34,676 nucleotides of DNA, taken from NCBI GenBank assembly GCA_016784545.1, contig JADHUM010000051.1, forward strand, positions 1 to 34,676, read 5' to 3'. The first letter of the stretch is position 1. The number at the start of each line of letters is the position of its first letter. Under the pieces are notes generated by a model, which saw only the letters and a program-made list of their open reading frames with translations, did no database searches and had not been told where the DNA came from. Of the stretch, positions 16,764 to 25,894 are shown one piece after another. This DNA is from Candidatus Neomarinimicrobiota bacterium. GTDB lineage: Bacteria; Fidelibacterota; UBA8477; JABMPR01. The translations under genes were made by a program, and so were the position numbers.

Positions 16764-19700
16764 ACTAAACTTTCTCGATCGCCTCATCGGATTGCCTCTG
16801 GAAAATAGGCTCATAACCCTCATCCTGTTTGTTTCAATAATGATATGGGGACTCCTGGCAGCTCCATTTGACTGGGATATTCCTGGAATAGATAGGTCAC
16901 CTGTACCAGTGGACGCCATCCCTGATATTGGTGAAAACCAGCAAATCGTTTTCTCAAAGTGGGCTGGACGCTCTCCTCAGGATATTGAGGATCAGATAAC
17001 CTATCCCTTGACCGTGGCATTACTGGGCACACCAGGGGTCAAAACCGTCCGTTCATTCTCCATGTTTGGATTTTCAACAGTCTATGTGATCTTTAACGAA
17101 GATGTGGATTTCTATTGGTCAAGAAGTCGCATCCTGGAGAAACTGAACGCGCTTCCATCAGGGACCTTACCTGATGAAGTTAAACCGACCCTGGGACCCG
17201 ATGCAACTGCACTGGGTCAAGTATTCTGGTATACGCTGGAGGGCCGTGATGAGGATGGACAGCCTACTGGAGGCTGGGATCTTCATGAATTACGCTCAAT
17301 CCAGGATTATTACGTAAAATATGGACTATCTACTGCCCGGGGTGTTGCTGAGGTTGCCTCTGTGGGTGGTTTTGTTAAAGAATATCAGATTGATGTCAAC
17401 CCCCAGGCTTTGCGCCATTATGGCATTTCACTCATGCAGGTTTTCAAGGCTGTGAGGGATGCGAATAATGAGATTGGCGCTCGCACGGTAGAAGTCAATC
17501 GAGTCGAATATATGATTCGTGGTCTGGGTTTCATCAAAGGCCTGGAGGATTTAGAAGTAACTGTATTGAAGGTCATTGATAATGCTCCCATCACTATCGC
17601 CGATGTGGCGCACGTCAGTTTTGGTCCAGCCTTACGACGCGGTGCCCTGGATAAACAGGGTTCTGAGGTTGTTGGTGGCGTGGTTGTAACCCGTTATGGC
17701 GAAAATCCACTGGCTACTATCAACGCGGTCAAGGCCAAGATCAAAGAAATATCGCCAGGATTGCCATCAAAAACCTTAACGGATGGTCGTGTCTCCCAGC
17801 TTGAGATCGTCCCCTTTTATGATAGGTCTGGTCTGATTTATGAGACCCTGGGAACCTTGAATCATGCCTTGCGTGAAGAAATAATCATCACACTGATTGT
17901 CATTCTCGTGCTGCTCATGCATCTCAGAGCTTCAATCCTCATCAGCATGATGATGCCCGCAGCCGTCCTGATCACTTTTGTGGGAATGAAATTGTTTCAT
18001 GTTGATGCCAATATTGTGGCCCTGTCCGGGATAGCGATTGCTATTGGAACCATTGTGGATATGGGCATCATTATGACTGAGAATATTCTCAAAAAAATTG
18101 ACGATGACCAAAAGTCTCCAAATGTTATCCAGGGGATTCTTAGTGGTGCCAGAGAAGTTGGACCGGCAATTTTGACGGCCGTTTCTACCACGGTTATCAG
18201 CTTTCTCCCTGTGTTTACCATGGAAGGTGCTGAAGGCAAGCTGTTCAAACCTCTGGCTTATACCAAGACCTTTGCACTGATCTCATCAGTTGTTCTGGCT
18301 ATTCTGGTTTTACCTGTGATTGCCAGTTTTATTTTCTCAAAGAAAACGTATGGTGAGTGGACCAGGAAATTGTCACTGACCCTTCTGTTCGCACTCTCAA
18401 TTGGGGTAGCCGTTTCATTCAATATTATCATCGGCATAATTCTTGGCAGTATTGCCCTCCTCCAGTTGCTCAAACCCCTGTTGAAAAATTATCCCTGGTT
18501 GTATCACTCAAAAACATTGAACTACTTGCTTGTTTTTAATGTGATCATATTGCTTTCACTCACCTGGGTACCTCTGGGATATGAGTATGGTGTGATAGCG
18601 AACTTTCTGCTGGTAGCCGTTTTGGTTGGCTTCATTTTGGGGTTTATTAAGACCTTTACTGACCTATATCCAAAAATCCTTTTGTGGATGTTGGAAAACC
18701 GTGGTATTGCACTACTCATACCTTCAATTCTCTTGATATTCGGACTGAATGCGTGGCTGGGTTTTGACTCGATTTTTGGCTGGTCACCTGATGTGATCAA
18801 ACAGAGTCGACCCTACCAAAAAATGGTACATGTATTTCCAGGATTAGGTCGAGAGTTCATGCCAGATCTGGATGAAGGCTCGTTTTTGTATATGCCCACC
18901 ACCATGCCTCACGCAGGAATGGAGGAGTCACTTGATGTCCTCTCAACTCTGGACAGGGCTCTATACTCAATCCCCGAGGTGGAGAATGTTGTTGGGAAGA
19001 TAGGTCGGGCGGAAACAGCCCTTGATCCGGCACCCCTTTCAATGATTGAATCGGTGATTACCTACAAGTCTGAGTATAAACAGGATGAATCTGGGAATAC
19101 GCTTAAATTTGAAGTTGATGGTGATGACAATTTTGTTAGAGATTCGAATGACCAATTGATTTTGGATAATCGTGGAAAACCATTCAGACAATGGCGTGAT
19201 CATATCAGGAATAATCAGGATATTTGGGATGAACTGGTCAAGGTGGCCCAATTGCCGGGAACCACTTCTGCCCCAAAATTGCAGCCTATTGCAGCCCGTA
19301 TTGTCATGCTGCAAAGTGGTATGCGAGCGCCCATGGGTATCCGGGTACATGGTTCAGATATAGAGAGCATGGAAGCATTTGGGCTTGAACTTGAACGTAA
19401 TCTGAAAGAAATCCCTTCTGTAAAAGCGAGTGCTGTTTTTGCTGATCGTATCGTGGGTAAACCCTATCTGGAAATCGACATCGATAGGAAGGCCATTGCC
19501 CGTTACGGATTATCTATCCGTGATGTCCAGGAAGTTATAGCTGTCGCCATTGGTGGGAAGCAAGTCGGCATGACCATTGAGGGTCGTGAACGATATCCCA
19601 TCCGTGTTAGATACATGCGAGAATTCAGAGATAATGATGAGAGTTTCGAATCCATTCTCGTACCCACCTCGTCTGGAGCACAAATTCCATTGGGACAGTT

Positions 19701-20505
19701 GGCTAGCGTTCGATTTACCCGTGGTCCCCAAGTCATCAAAAGCGAGAATACTTTTCTACTCTCATATGTCCTTTTTGACAAGGTCGATGGCTATGCTGAG
19801 GTAGATGTAGTTAAGCAGGCTCGAGCATATTTGGACAGTAAGATTGAATCAGGTGAGCTCAAAGTTCCCAATGGGGTGAGCTTTGATTTTACCGGCTCTT
19901 ACAAAAACCAGGTTCGAGCGACCAAGAGAATGCGGATTGTGTTGCCACTTGCTCTTATGTCGATCTTTGTAATTCTGTACATGCAGTTCAAACGGACCTC
20001 CACAACGCTTATCGTATTCTCAGGAATTTTTGTCGCATGGGCAGGAGGTTTTACACTGATCTGGTTATACGGGCAACCCTGGTTTTTAAATTTTTCACTT
20101 TTAGGCCTGAATTTTAGAGAAATATTTCAAATCCATGAGATCAATTTGAGTGTAGCTGTCTGGGTGGGGTTTCTGGCACTTTTTGGCATTGCCACAGATG
20201 ATGGCGTTTTGATTTCGACCTACCTCGATCAACAGTTTAAGGAGCTCAAACCAACGACACGCCAGGAGATTCAGGCAGCTGCCATTTTGGCCGGGAAGAG
20301 ACGCATTCGGCCCGCTATGCTGACCACGGCGACCACATTGCTGGCCTTAATTCCAGTCCTCACTTCAACTGGCAGAGGGGCGGATGTTATGGTTCCCATG
20401 GCCATTCCTTCCTTTGGAGGGATGCTTTTCGCAACCATCAACACCTATATGGTGCCCTTAATATATGTTCTGGTAGCTGAACGACGTCTTCTAATGAAAC
20501 GATAA
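16756..20505 (+). CDS. cusA: CusA/CzcA-family heavy-metal efflux RND transporter (enlarged)
   Basis: The protein has 1249 residues, about 200 longer than E. coli CusA. It shows HME-RND hallmarks: N-terminal VDAIPDIGENQQIV, WAGRSPQDIEDQITYPL, the TM4 proton-relay motif with Asp435 and Glu442 (GTIVDMGIIMTEN), the periplasmic RIVMLQSGMRAPMGIRVHG segment with Met residues near the metal-binding cleft, and the C-terminal GIATDDGVLISTYL. The added length lies mainly between TM6 and the second periplasmic loop (~530-690), which contains about four extra hydrophobic segments, plus a charged insert (~785-820). It pumps metal ions from periplasm or cytoplasm out through CusB and CusC using the proton gradient. 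Cu(I)/Ag(I) is the likely substrate class given the Met residues and neighbouring CopZ-like protein; Zn/Co/Cd cannot be excluded. Confidence 0.93.
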   Translation: MAKLNFLDRLIGLPLENRLITLILFVSIMIWGLLAAPFDWDIPGIDRSPVPVDAIPDIGENQQIVFSKWAGRSPQDIEDQITYPLTVALLGTPGVKTVRSFSMFGFSTVYVIFNEDVDFYWSRSRILEKLNALPSGTLPDEVKPTLGPDATALGQVFWYTLEGRDEDGQPTGGWDLHELRSIQDYYVKYGLSTARGVAEVASVGGFVKEYQIDVNPQALRHYGISLMQVFKAVRDANNEIGARTVEVNRVEYMIRGLGFIKGLEDLEVTVLKVIDNAPITIADVAHVSFGPALRRGALDKQGSEVVGGVVVTRYGENPLATINAVKAKIKEISPGLPSKTLTDGRVSQLEIVPFYDRSGLIYETLGTLNHALREEIIITLIVILVLLMHLRASILISMMMPAAVLITFVGMKLFHVDANIVALSGIAIAIGTIVDMGIIMTENILKKIDDDQKSPNVIQGILSGAREVGPAILTAVSTTVISFLPVFTMEGAEGKLFKPLAYTKTFALISSVVLAILVLPVIASFIFSKKTYGEWTRKLSLTLLFALSIGVAVSFNIIIGIILGSIALLQLLKPLLKNYPWLYHSKTLNYLLVFNVIILLSLTWVPLGYEYGVIANFLLVAVLVGFILGFIKTFTDLYPKILLWMLENRGIALLIPSILLIFGLNAWLGFDSIFGWSPDVIKQSRPYQKMVHVFPGLGREFMPDLDEGSFLYMPTTMPHAGMEESLDVLSTLDRALYSIPEVENVVGKIGRAETALDPAPLSMIESVITYKSEYKQDESGNTLKFEVDGDDNFVRDSNDQLILDNRGKPFRQWRDHIRNNQDIWDELVKVAQLPGTTSAPKLQPIAARIVMLQSGMRAPMGIRVHGSDIESMEAFGLELERNLKEIPSVKASAVFADRIVGKPYLEIDIDRKAIARYGLSIRDVQEVIAVAIGGKQVGMTIEGRERYPIRVRYMREFRDNDESFESILVPTSSGAQIPLGQLASVRFTRGPQVIKSENTFLLSYVLFDKVDGYAEVDVVKQARAYLDSKIESGELKVPNGVSFDFTGSYKNQVRATKRMRIVLPLALMSIFVILYMQFKRTSTTLIVFSGIFVAWAGGFTLIWLYGQPWFLNFSLLGLNFREIFQIHEINLSVAVWVGFLALFGIATDDGVLISTYLDQQFKELKPTTRQEIQAAAILAGKRRIRPAMLTTATTLLALIPVLTSTGRGADVMVPMAIPSFGGMLFATINTYMVPLIYVLVAERRLLMKR

Positions 20506-20570
20506 ATAAATAGTGAATTTTATGATGTCAAGGTCATATTGAGAAATGAATAATAAAGGGAGTATCCAAT

Positions 20571-20813
20571 ATGGAAAAACATGTCTTTAAAGTAAGCGAT
20601 ATGAATTGCAATGGTTGTGTAGCAACAATCCAAAAGGGATTAGAGGCTGATGCACGGGTTGAATCCATTGATATTCAACTTTCAAAAAAACAAGTAACCG
20701 TAGGTGGAGATCTCTCTACTGAGGAAAGTGCTGAAATAATCAGAAATTCAGGGTTTAATCCTGAACAAAGCGCGGAGAAAAAGGGGTTTCTAGGGAGTTT
20801 GTTTTCTAGCTGA
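20571..20813 (+). CDS. Heavy-metal-associated (HMA) domain protein, CopZ-like metallochaperone
   Basis: The protein has 80 residues and starts at ATG behind AAAGGGAG. A single HMA ferredoxin-like domain covers residues 1-67, with the metal-binding Met-x-Cys-x-x-Cys loop MNCNGC (Cys13, Cys16) and strands VESIDIQLSKKQVTV. A short C-terminal tail follows (KKGFLGSLFSS). Such proteins carry Cu(I) in the cytoplasm to exporters or sensors. It lies 65 bp after cusA, and its TGA overlaps the next ATG by one base (TGATG), so the two are probably translationally coupled. Confidence 0.92.
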   Translation: MEKHVFKVSDMNCNGCVATIQKGLEADARVESIDIQLSKKQVTVGGDLSTEESAEIIRNSGFNPEQSAEKKGFLGSLFSS

Positions 20814-21133
20814 TGCGCGGTTTGCTTCACATAGTCGCTCATTTTCTGGTTCCGGCAGCTATTGCTCCCTGGATGAGTAAATACATGCGTCCAGAAAAGA
20901 GCTGGGGATACTACTGGTTGATGATGTCTGCAACCATTGCAGTGGATCTGGATCATTTGTTGGCCAATCCAATATATGATCCCGGCAGGTGCAGTATCGG
21001 CTTTCATCCCCTGCATTCTATTTGGGCCATTGGGGTCTACGTGCTATTATTGATCCCGAAAAAAACCCGGGTGATTTCAGTGGGATTACTTGTACATATG
21101 ATGCTGGATAGTATTGATTGTATCGGTATGTAA
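20813..21133 (+). CDS. Small membrane protein, DUF6122-like
   Basis: The protein has 106 residues with about three to four hydrophobic segments (HIVAHFLVPAAIAPWM, YYWLMMSATIAVDL, LHSIWAIGVYVLLLI, VISVGLLVHMMLDSI). It contains conserved-looking acidic/His motifs (VDLDHLLANP, FHPLHS, HMMLDSIDC) that could face the membrane interior. It resembles the DUF6122 family of small inner-membrane proteins of unknown function common in Bacteroidota. The start overlaps the stop of the HMA gene. The D-x-D-H motif and its place in the metal operon make metal handling possible, but no role is established. Confidence 0.75.
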   Translation: MRGLLHIVAHFLVPAAIAPWMSKYMRPEKSWGYYWLMMSATIAVDLDHLLANPIYDPGRCSIGFHPLHSIWAIGVYVLLLIPKKTRVISVGLLVHMMLDSIDCIGM

Positions 21134-21161
21134 TGATAAATGATAAATGATGAATGATGAA
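21134..21161 (+). repeat. Heptanucleotide tandem repeat directly after the DUF6122 stop codon
   Basis: TGATAAA x2 (21134-21147) is followed by TGATGAA x2 (21148-21161), beginning at the base after the TAA stop. It runs up to the leader of the next gene, whose AGAGAGG ribosome-binding site lies at ~21173. Confidence 0.8.
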
Positions 21162-21185
21162 CGAAAAACGAAGAGAGGTAAAGAT

Positions 21186-21551
21186 ATGAAGTATTTATGG
21201 ATGACCGTTTTTGTGGCAGTATTTGTGGTTGGTTGCGGTGAGGAAAAGGCAGCACCGGCAATGCAGCATGATAACCATGCCGCCATGGAAAAAACCGTAG
21301 CACCTGCTGATGGAGAAAAATTAATTTACTATACCTGTCCCATGGAATCGCATAAGCATATCCATAGTTCTGAACCAGGTACCTGCAGCGAGTGCAATAT
21401 GACCCTGGTTCCTGGTGTTATCACCACCGAGGATAAAATGGAGTATTATGGATGCCCAATGCTGATTCATAGCCATGTTCGTCAGGATTCTTCAGGAAGA
21501 TGTGCTGAGTGTAAAATGGAACTCAAACCCATGCGCTTGAAAAAAGCATAG
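21186..21551 (+). CDS. Lipoprotein with two heavy-metal-binding (HMBD) motifs
   Basis: The protein has 121 residues. I chose ATG 21186, with AGAGAGG at good spacing and a lipobox (VVGC) near residue 17, over an upstream in-frame ATG at 21147 that would put charged residues and repeat DNA before the signal. After a Met/His-rich linker (PAMQHDNHAAME) come two HMBD-like motifs: YTCPMESH...CSECNMTLVP and YGCPMLIH...CAECKMELKP. These are the same type found in CusB. It is probably a periplasmic or outer-membrane metal sink or donor for the efflux pump. It is the sixth gene of the metal locus. Confidence 0.85.
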   Translation: MKYLWMTVFVAVFVVGCGEEKAAPAMQHDNHAAMEKTVAPADGEKLIYYTCPMESHKHIHSSEPGTCSECNMTLVPGVITTEDKMEYYGCPMLIHSHVRQDSSGRCAECKMELKPMRLKKA

Positions 21552-21648
21552 GTGATGTCAGAACCACAGCAATCGAATTAGTTTTCATTTTGATTTGAAT
21601 AGGTCAATGTTAACATCGCATGAATACGAATTATAAATGTGAGTGTCA

Positions 21649-21683
21649 TCATCAGAAGTTGTACAACGGGGGACGTCTGATGA
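21649..21683 (+). other. Inverted-repeat structure in the leader of the small membrane-protein gene
   Basis: TCATCAGA (21649-21656) can pair with TCTGATGA (21676-21683), and a palindrome GTTGTACAAC (21658-21667) lies inside. It sits ~30 bp before the start of the next gene, with no T run, so it is a possible leader structure or operator rather than a terminator. Confidence 0.35.
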
Positions 21684-21710
21684 CCTCTTCAAATAAAAGG
21701 AAGCCATAAG

Positions 21711-22019
21711 ATGCAGGATATATTAGATCTGCTGATGAGCAATAAGCTCTACATGGGAATCGCAGTTATTGTGGTTGTCGGGTTGATGATATTTTTGCTG
21801 AAAAAGGTGTTTAAACTATTCATGATTTTGCTGTTCGTTGTACTGGCCTACGGGGTTTTTATTTATGTCACTGAGGATGATCCCATGAAAGCGATCAAGG
21901 GTAAGTTGAATCCAGCCATGGATAAACTTGATGATGCAACTCAGGATCTTCAACGTGAAGCCATTGACAAGGTTATCGATGAGGTAGACAAGCAGCTTAA
22001 AAAAGCTGGGAATAAATAG
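21711..22019 (+). CDS. Small membrane protein with C-terminal amphipathic helix (unknown function)
   Basis: The protein has 102 residues, starting at ATG behind AAGGAAG (8-bp spacing). Two adjacent hydrophobic segments (GIAVIVVVGLMIFLL and FKLFMILLFVVLAYGVFIYV) are followed by a charged, heptad-like C-terminal helix (~65-100, KLDDATQDLQREAIDKVIDEVDKQLKK). I recognise no family. It sits at the end of the metal-resistance locus, 159 bp after the lipoprotein gene, and is followed by a strong terminator, so it may be a separate transcription unit or the last gene of the operon. No metal ligands are evident. Confidence 0.75.
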   Translation: MQDILDLLMSNKLYMGIAVIVVVGLMIFLLKKVFKLFMILLFVVLAYGVFIYVTEDDPMKAIKGKLNPAMDKLDDATQDLQREAIDKVIDEVDKQLKKAGNK

Positions 22020-22060
22020 CACTAACCTTTCAGGCGGTTGTCTGAAAGGGTCAGATAATG

Positions 22061-22101
22061 AATCCTATCTATTCAGTTTTTCTGGATAGGTAGGATTTTT
22101 T
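22061..22101 (+). terminator. Intrinsic terminator for the + strand genes, inside the end of a convergent gene
   Basis: A 16-bp stem (22061-22076 with 22082-22097, two G-T wobbles) closes a TTTTT loop and is followed by T residues to 22101. A weaker hairpin without a T run (CCTTTCAG 22026-22033 / CTGAAAGG 22042-22049) precedes it. The terminator overlaps the last codons of the minus-strand ATPase gene, whose stop lies at 22069-22071. Confidence 0.88.
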
Positions 22102-23865
22102 AATGTCATTAAGATCTCCACGGGGGATGGCCGCAATGAGTCGTTTTGTGTAATCAGTCTGGGGGTTCTGGTAGACGCTATCAGCATCACCCATTTCTTC
22201 CACCTTCCCTTCGTTCATCACCACCATTCTGTCTGACATGAATTTCACAACGGAAAGGTCATGAGAGATGAAGATATAGGTTAGACCAAATTCGTCCCTC
22301 AATTCATTGAGCAGATTTAACACTTGGGCCTGGACCGAAACATCCAGGGCGGAGACAGATTCATCACAAATCACAAATTCAGGTTGGACAGCCAGGGCAC
22401 GGGCAATACATATTCGTTGTCTTTGACCCCCGGAAAATTCATGAGGGTAGCGGTTATAATGACCGGGGTCCAATTTGACTCGTTCCAACAATTCCTGGAC
22501 CTTCTGACGCCTGTTTTGATCATCACCATGTAGTTGGTGAACTTGCATGGGCTCTATGATGGCTGACCCAATGGTTATTCTTGGATTAAGTGAAGAGTAG
22601 GGATCCTGAAAAATGATCTGAATCTTTCTCCGAACCGCGCGCAGCTCATCTCCAGAGATATTGGTTATATCCTTCCCATGAAATATGATGTTCCCGGCTG
22701 TTGGCTCAATGAGTCGAAGAATGGTGCGGCCCAGCGTGGTTTTTCCACAACCTGATTCTCCAACGAGACCCAGGGTTTCACCGGGATAGACATCGAAACT
22801 CACATCATCTACTGCCTTGACATGATCTACCACCTTACTGAACAAACCTTCACGAATGGGAAAGTAAGTTTTCAGGTTGTTAATGGTCAGGATGGGCTCC
22901 TGTGCATAAAGCTTTTTATGACGCTCAGCAGTTTCCTCAGGTGTAATTATCAGGTCATTGATGGTCTCATCAACTGACTTTTTGATTTCAAGCATTTCCC
23001 CTTCATCGCTCTCCGACATAAAGTCGGCCATGGTGGGGAGGAGTTTCAGGCGATGATCCAGTGGAGGACGACAGGCAAGCAATCCTTTGGTATAGGGGTG
23101 TTGGGGATCTGAAAATATTTCCCAGACGGAACCTTGCTCAACAATCTTGCCCTTATACATGACGACCACATGATCTGCGATCTCGGCAATAACACCCAGA
23201 TCATGGGTAATGAAAATGATACCCATATCATGACTATCCCTGAGTCTGCGCATGAGATCCAGGATGGTATCCTGAACCGTCACATCCAGGGCAGTGGTAG
23301 GCTCATCTGCAATTAGGATTTGCGGGTTGCAGGACATGGCCATGGCGATCATGACGCGCTGCTTCTGGCCTCCGGAAATCTGGTGGGGATAAGAATCTAT
23401 GATTTTTTCCGGACGGGGAAGTTCAACCTCTTTAAACAATTCAAGGGTTCTGGCTCTTGCCTCAGCTTTACTCATCTTCTGATGGAGGATGAGGGCTTCC
23501 ATGACCTGGTTGCCACAGGTAAATACAGGGTTCAGGGAGGTCATGGGTTCCTGGAAAATCATGGCTATTTCATTTCCCCGGAATTCACGCATCTCGTTCT
23601 CAGGGACTTCCGCCAGGTCTACGAGACCCTTGGATCTGGAATGATACATGAGCCGACCACCGACAATTCTACCAGGAGGATTGGGTATCAGTCTCATGAG
23701 GGAGAGGGAGGTAACTGATTTTCCAGAGCCAGATTCACCAACCACACCGACAGTGCGACCTTTTTCAAGGCTGAAAGAAACCTTATCGACAGCTTTTACG
23801 GTTCCTTCATCGGTACTGAAAACGGTTTCTAATTCCTGAATTTCGGTGAGCATATTCTCTGACAT
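22069..23865 (-). CDS. Fused OppD-OppF-type peptide ABC transporter ATPase
   Basis: The protein has 598 residues with two complete ABC ATPase domains in tandem. Domain 1 has Walker A GESGSGKS (43-50), signature ISGGQKQR and Walker B ILIADEP. Domain 2 (~330-598) has [16 protein letters not shown] and FVICDES. In domain 2 the catalytic position after Walker B Asp is Glu in both halves (DEP, DES), so both sites look intact. The C-terminal extensions ([27 protein letters not shown]) are the oligopeptide-transporter type. The layout matches YejF/GsiA-like dual ATPases that energise peptide, glutathione or nickel importers. No permease or binding protein lies beside it, so it is an orphan subunit here. 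It converges with the metal locus and diverges from the TPR gene. Confidence 0.92.
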   Translation of the reverse strand: MSENMLTEIQELETVFSTDEGTVKAVDKVSFSLEKGRTVGVVGESGSGKSVTSLSLMRLIPNPPGRIVGGRLMYHSRSKGLVDLAEVPENEMREFRGNEIAMIFQEPMTSLNPVFTCGNQVMEALILHQKMSKAEARARTLELFKEVELPRPEKIIDSYPHQISGGQKQRVMIAMAMSCNPQILIADEPTTALDVTVQDTILDLMRRLRDSHDMGIIFITHDLGVIAEIADHVVVMYKGKIVEQGSVWEIFSDPQHPYTKGLLACRPPLDHRLKLLPTMADFMSESDEGEMLEIKKSVDETINDLIITPEETAERHKKLYAQEPILTINNLKTYFPIREGLFSKVVDHVKAVDDVSFDVYPGETLGLVGESGCGKTTLGRTILRLIEPTAGNIIFHGKDITNISGDELRAVRRKIQIIFQDPYSSLNPRITIGSAIIEPMQVHQLHGDDQNRRQKVQELLERVKLDPGHYNRYPHEFSGGQRQRICIARALAVQPEFVICDESVSALDVSVQAQVLNLLNELRDEFGLTYIFISHDLSVVKFMSDRMVVMNEGKVEEMGDADSVYQNPQTDYTKRLIAAIPRGDLNDIKKSYLSRKTE

Positions 23866-24064
23866 AATTGGTTCCGTAATTTATTTCATGTTGCTTAAAT
23901 CAATAATATGTATGGCTGGAAATATAAATGGAAAGCAGCGTGGAAAAAGGGGAAGGATCACCGCCATTCTAATGGAACTTAATGCATTCACCACCATCAT
24001 TTCAGTTATTTACCAAAGCATCAGTCTGAAACTGTGTGTTTAATGACAGAATGGGGCAGTAAAA

Positions 24065-24097
24065 TTCTTTATTAAATATAAAGAAATTTATATAAAT
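24065..24097. promoter_or_regulatory. AT-rich dyads in the divergent intergenic region 23866-24276
   Basis: The 411-bp gap between the divergent ATPase and TPR genes contains an inverted repeat TTCTTTAT/ATAAAGAA (24065-24085, 5-nt loop), followed immediately by a perfect 12-bp palindrome ATTTATATAAAT (24086-24097). Both lie near the middle of the gap in an AT-rich stretch, as expected for a promoter/operator serving one or both genes. No -35/-10 pair is convincing, and nothing else was recognised in the gap. Confidence 0.4.
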
Positions 24098-24276
24098 ATG
24101 GGAAAATGACATTCTATTTTACTTATTATGACTGAAATTCAGCAATAAGTTTGTTAAGTGTGGATTGATAAATTATCTTTAATACCCACAAAGTAAAACA
24201 TTGGAGGTGTGTAAATCAGGTACGGCAATTCAAGTGGCAGCCTCAGACAGTGTTGTATGGATGAGATGGAGGAAAC

Positions 24277-25815
24277 ATGGCACAGCGCAAAATTCTTCTA
24301 AGTAATGAATTAAACCGGACCAGCGAAGCAGCTGACACCGTGGAAAAATTCCACGCATCAGCATGTTATGCCCTGCTCGGAGAGATTGGATTTTTGAGTG
24401 AAGAGAAGGTCGCCTTGATGTTGGATCAGGGCAAAATATCTGATCGCCGGAATCGCATGTTGGAAGCTCTACAAAAAATAACCTATGCAAAAATTGCCAC
24501 CCTGGAGGGCAATTATACATTTGCTGCGGAGCTTTATGAGCAGGTTGCAGGGAAGATCAGTGTCCTCAATCAGGGATCCCAGCAGGAGGGAGCCCTCACC
24601 TATTTTTACTATGAATATGCAAGCTATTTTGCACAACTGGGTGATACAAATGCTGCCTTCAGGTATTTGGAAAACGCTCGCAGTACTACCTCATCAAATA
24701 AGATGAAACAGATGATCGCCTATGAGCATCTCGCCTTAAATGCGGCTCTAAATAAAAAATTCAATCTTAAGAAGTGGTTACAGTGTATTGCCTATTTCAA
24801 TAAATATGAGATGACCGTCATGGAATCTCAAGCCCACTATGTATTGGCGCTTCAACTGGTTAAAAATGAGAATATGGCTGATGCGGTTAGCCATTTGGAC
24901 CAGGCCCATGAAATGGCGGCTCTCCATGGCTATCAGTATCTTCACCGGAGCATTGATTATATCCGGGGAATTCTTCTGGTGAATCAAAATCGCAGTACCG
25001 AGGCAATAGGGTATTTCCAGGGCTTACTCAAGAAGGTGAAGAATGCGCATTTTACCGCCAAGATTCAATCAAAGTTAGCGGAACTGTACCATATTGTTGG
25101 AGATGCTGATAAAGCTCTGGAAGCTGCCAAGGCCAGCATGGAAGTGAGTCAGCAATTTTCAATTGCCTCAGAGTTGGCCGGGGCCTGCCTTCTCCTTGGG
25201 AAAATTTATCACCGAGAAGTTGCTGATATCACCAAGGCGTATTTCTATTATCAGCAGGCCTTTGGCTCCGTTATGGCTTTAGCGAAGCGGGGTATTCCAA
25301 TCAATGCAGCGCGACGAAAAGTCATTAACGAGTACGTTATCTTTTTGGAGGAGCATTTCCCTGGGGAGGTGGCTGAATCAGCTAATGAAGATTTATTTGC
25401 ATTTTCAAAGGATTTGAATTGGGTAAAAATCAAGGACTTGTTCCATTATAATTTATTCCTGTATCATTATCTGAATACTGGAGTGGGCAATAAAACACTA
25501 GAAGCTCTGGATTTTCCAGCTTCTTCATTTTATTCGGCCACAGAAAGACTCCGGAGTCGAGGAATTACCTTTCCAAATTTTCGGAAGAGCGATGTAGATA
25601 TTCCAGCGGATAATTATGTGGAAGGTTTACAACAATATGCCAGGCTGCACCGGGATAAAACCTGGGTTGAAATCAATGATTGTTTTGAGAAAGATATGCT
25701 CAAATACCACTACAAATTGAATAGCTATAACAAAAAGCACCTGGCCAAGAATCTTGAGTTGGCATACTCAGGAATCGTAAATCGCACGAAGTACCTCACT
25801 TCGAGGGATGGCTAA
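24277..25815 (+). CDS. TPR protein with two tandem Fis-like helix-turn-helix repeats
   Basis: The protein has 512 residues, starting at ATG behind GGAGG. Residues ~60-350 are helical repeats of TPR type (for example TYAKIATLEGNYTFAAELYEQV, ALTYFYYEYASYFAQLGDTNAAFRYLENA, SKLAELYHIVGDADKALEAAKASMEV). The C-terminus carries two similar ~45-residue units, ~379-425 (DLNWVKIKDLFHYNLF...) and ~460-505 (DKTWVEINDCFEKDML...). Each resembles the Fis-type HTH found at the end of sigma-54 activators, but no AAA+ domain is present. It is probably a cytosolic regulator that senses a protein or peptide through its TPRs; HTH identity is inferred. It overlaps or nearly abuts the small gene downstream. Confidence 0.75.
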   Translation: MAQRKILLSNELNRTSEAADTVEKFHASACYALLGEIGFLSEEKVALMLDQGKISDRRNRMLEALQKITYAKIATLEGNYTFAAELYEQVAGKISVLNQGSQQEGALTYFYYEYASYFAQLGDTNAAFRYLENARSTTSSNKMKQMIAYEHLALNAALNKKFNLKKWLQCIAYFNKYEMTVMESQAHYVLALQLVKNENMADAVSHLDQAHEMAALHGYQYLHRSIDYIRGILLVNQNRSTEAIGYFQGLLKKVKNAHFTAKIQSKLAELYHIVGDADKALEAAKASMEVSQQFSIASELAGACLLLGKIYHREVADITKAYFYYQQAFGSVMALAKRGIPINAARRKVINEYVIFLEEHFPGEVAESANEDLFAFSKDLNWVKIKDLFHYNLFLYHYLNTGVGNKTLEALDFPASSFYSATERLRSRGITFPNFRKSDVDIPADNYVEGLQQYARLHRDKTWVEINDCFEKDMLKYHYKLNSYNKKHLAKNLELAYSGIVNRTKYLTSRDG

Positions 25816-25894
25816 ATGTTTTCCACTCAAGCATGATTTCCAGCATCCTGGATTGGATTTTGATGCTCTAAGATATAGATCAAAAGGAGGGGGT

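Noticed and set aside
23320-23718. 132-codon + strand frame opposite the ATPase gene
   Set aside because: It is the complement of conserved ABC ATPase motifs and shows no domain of its own.
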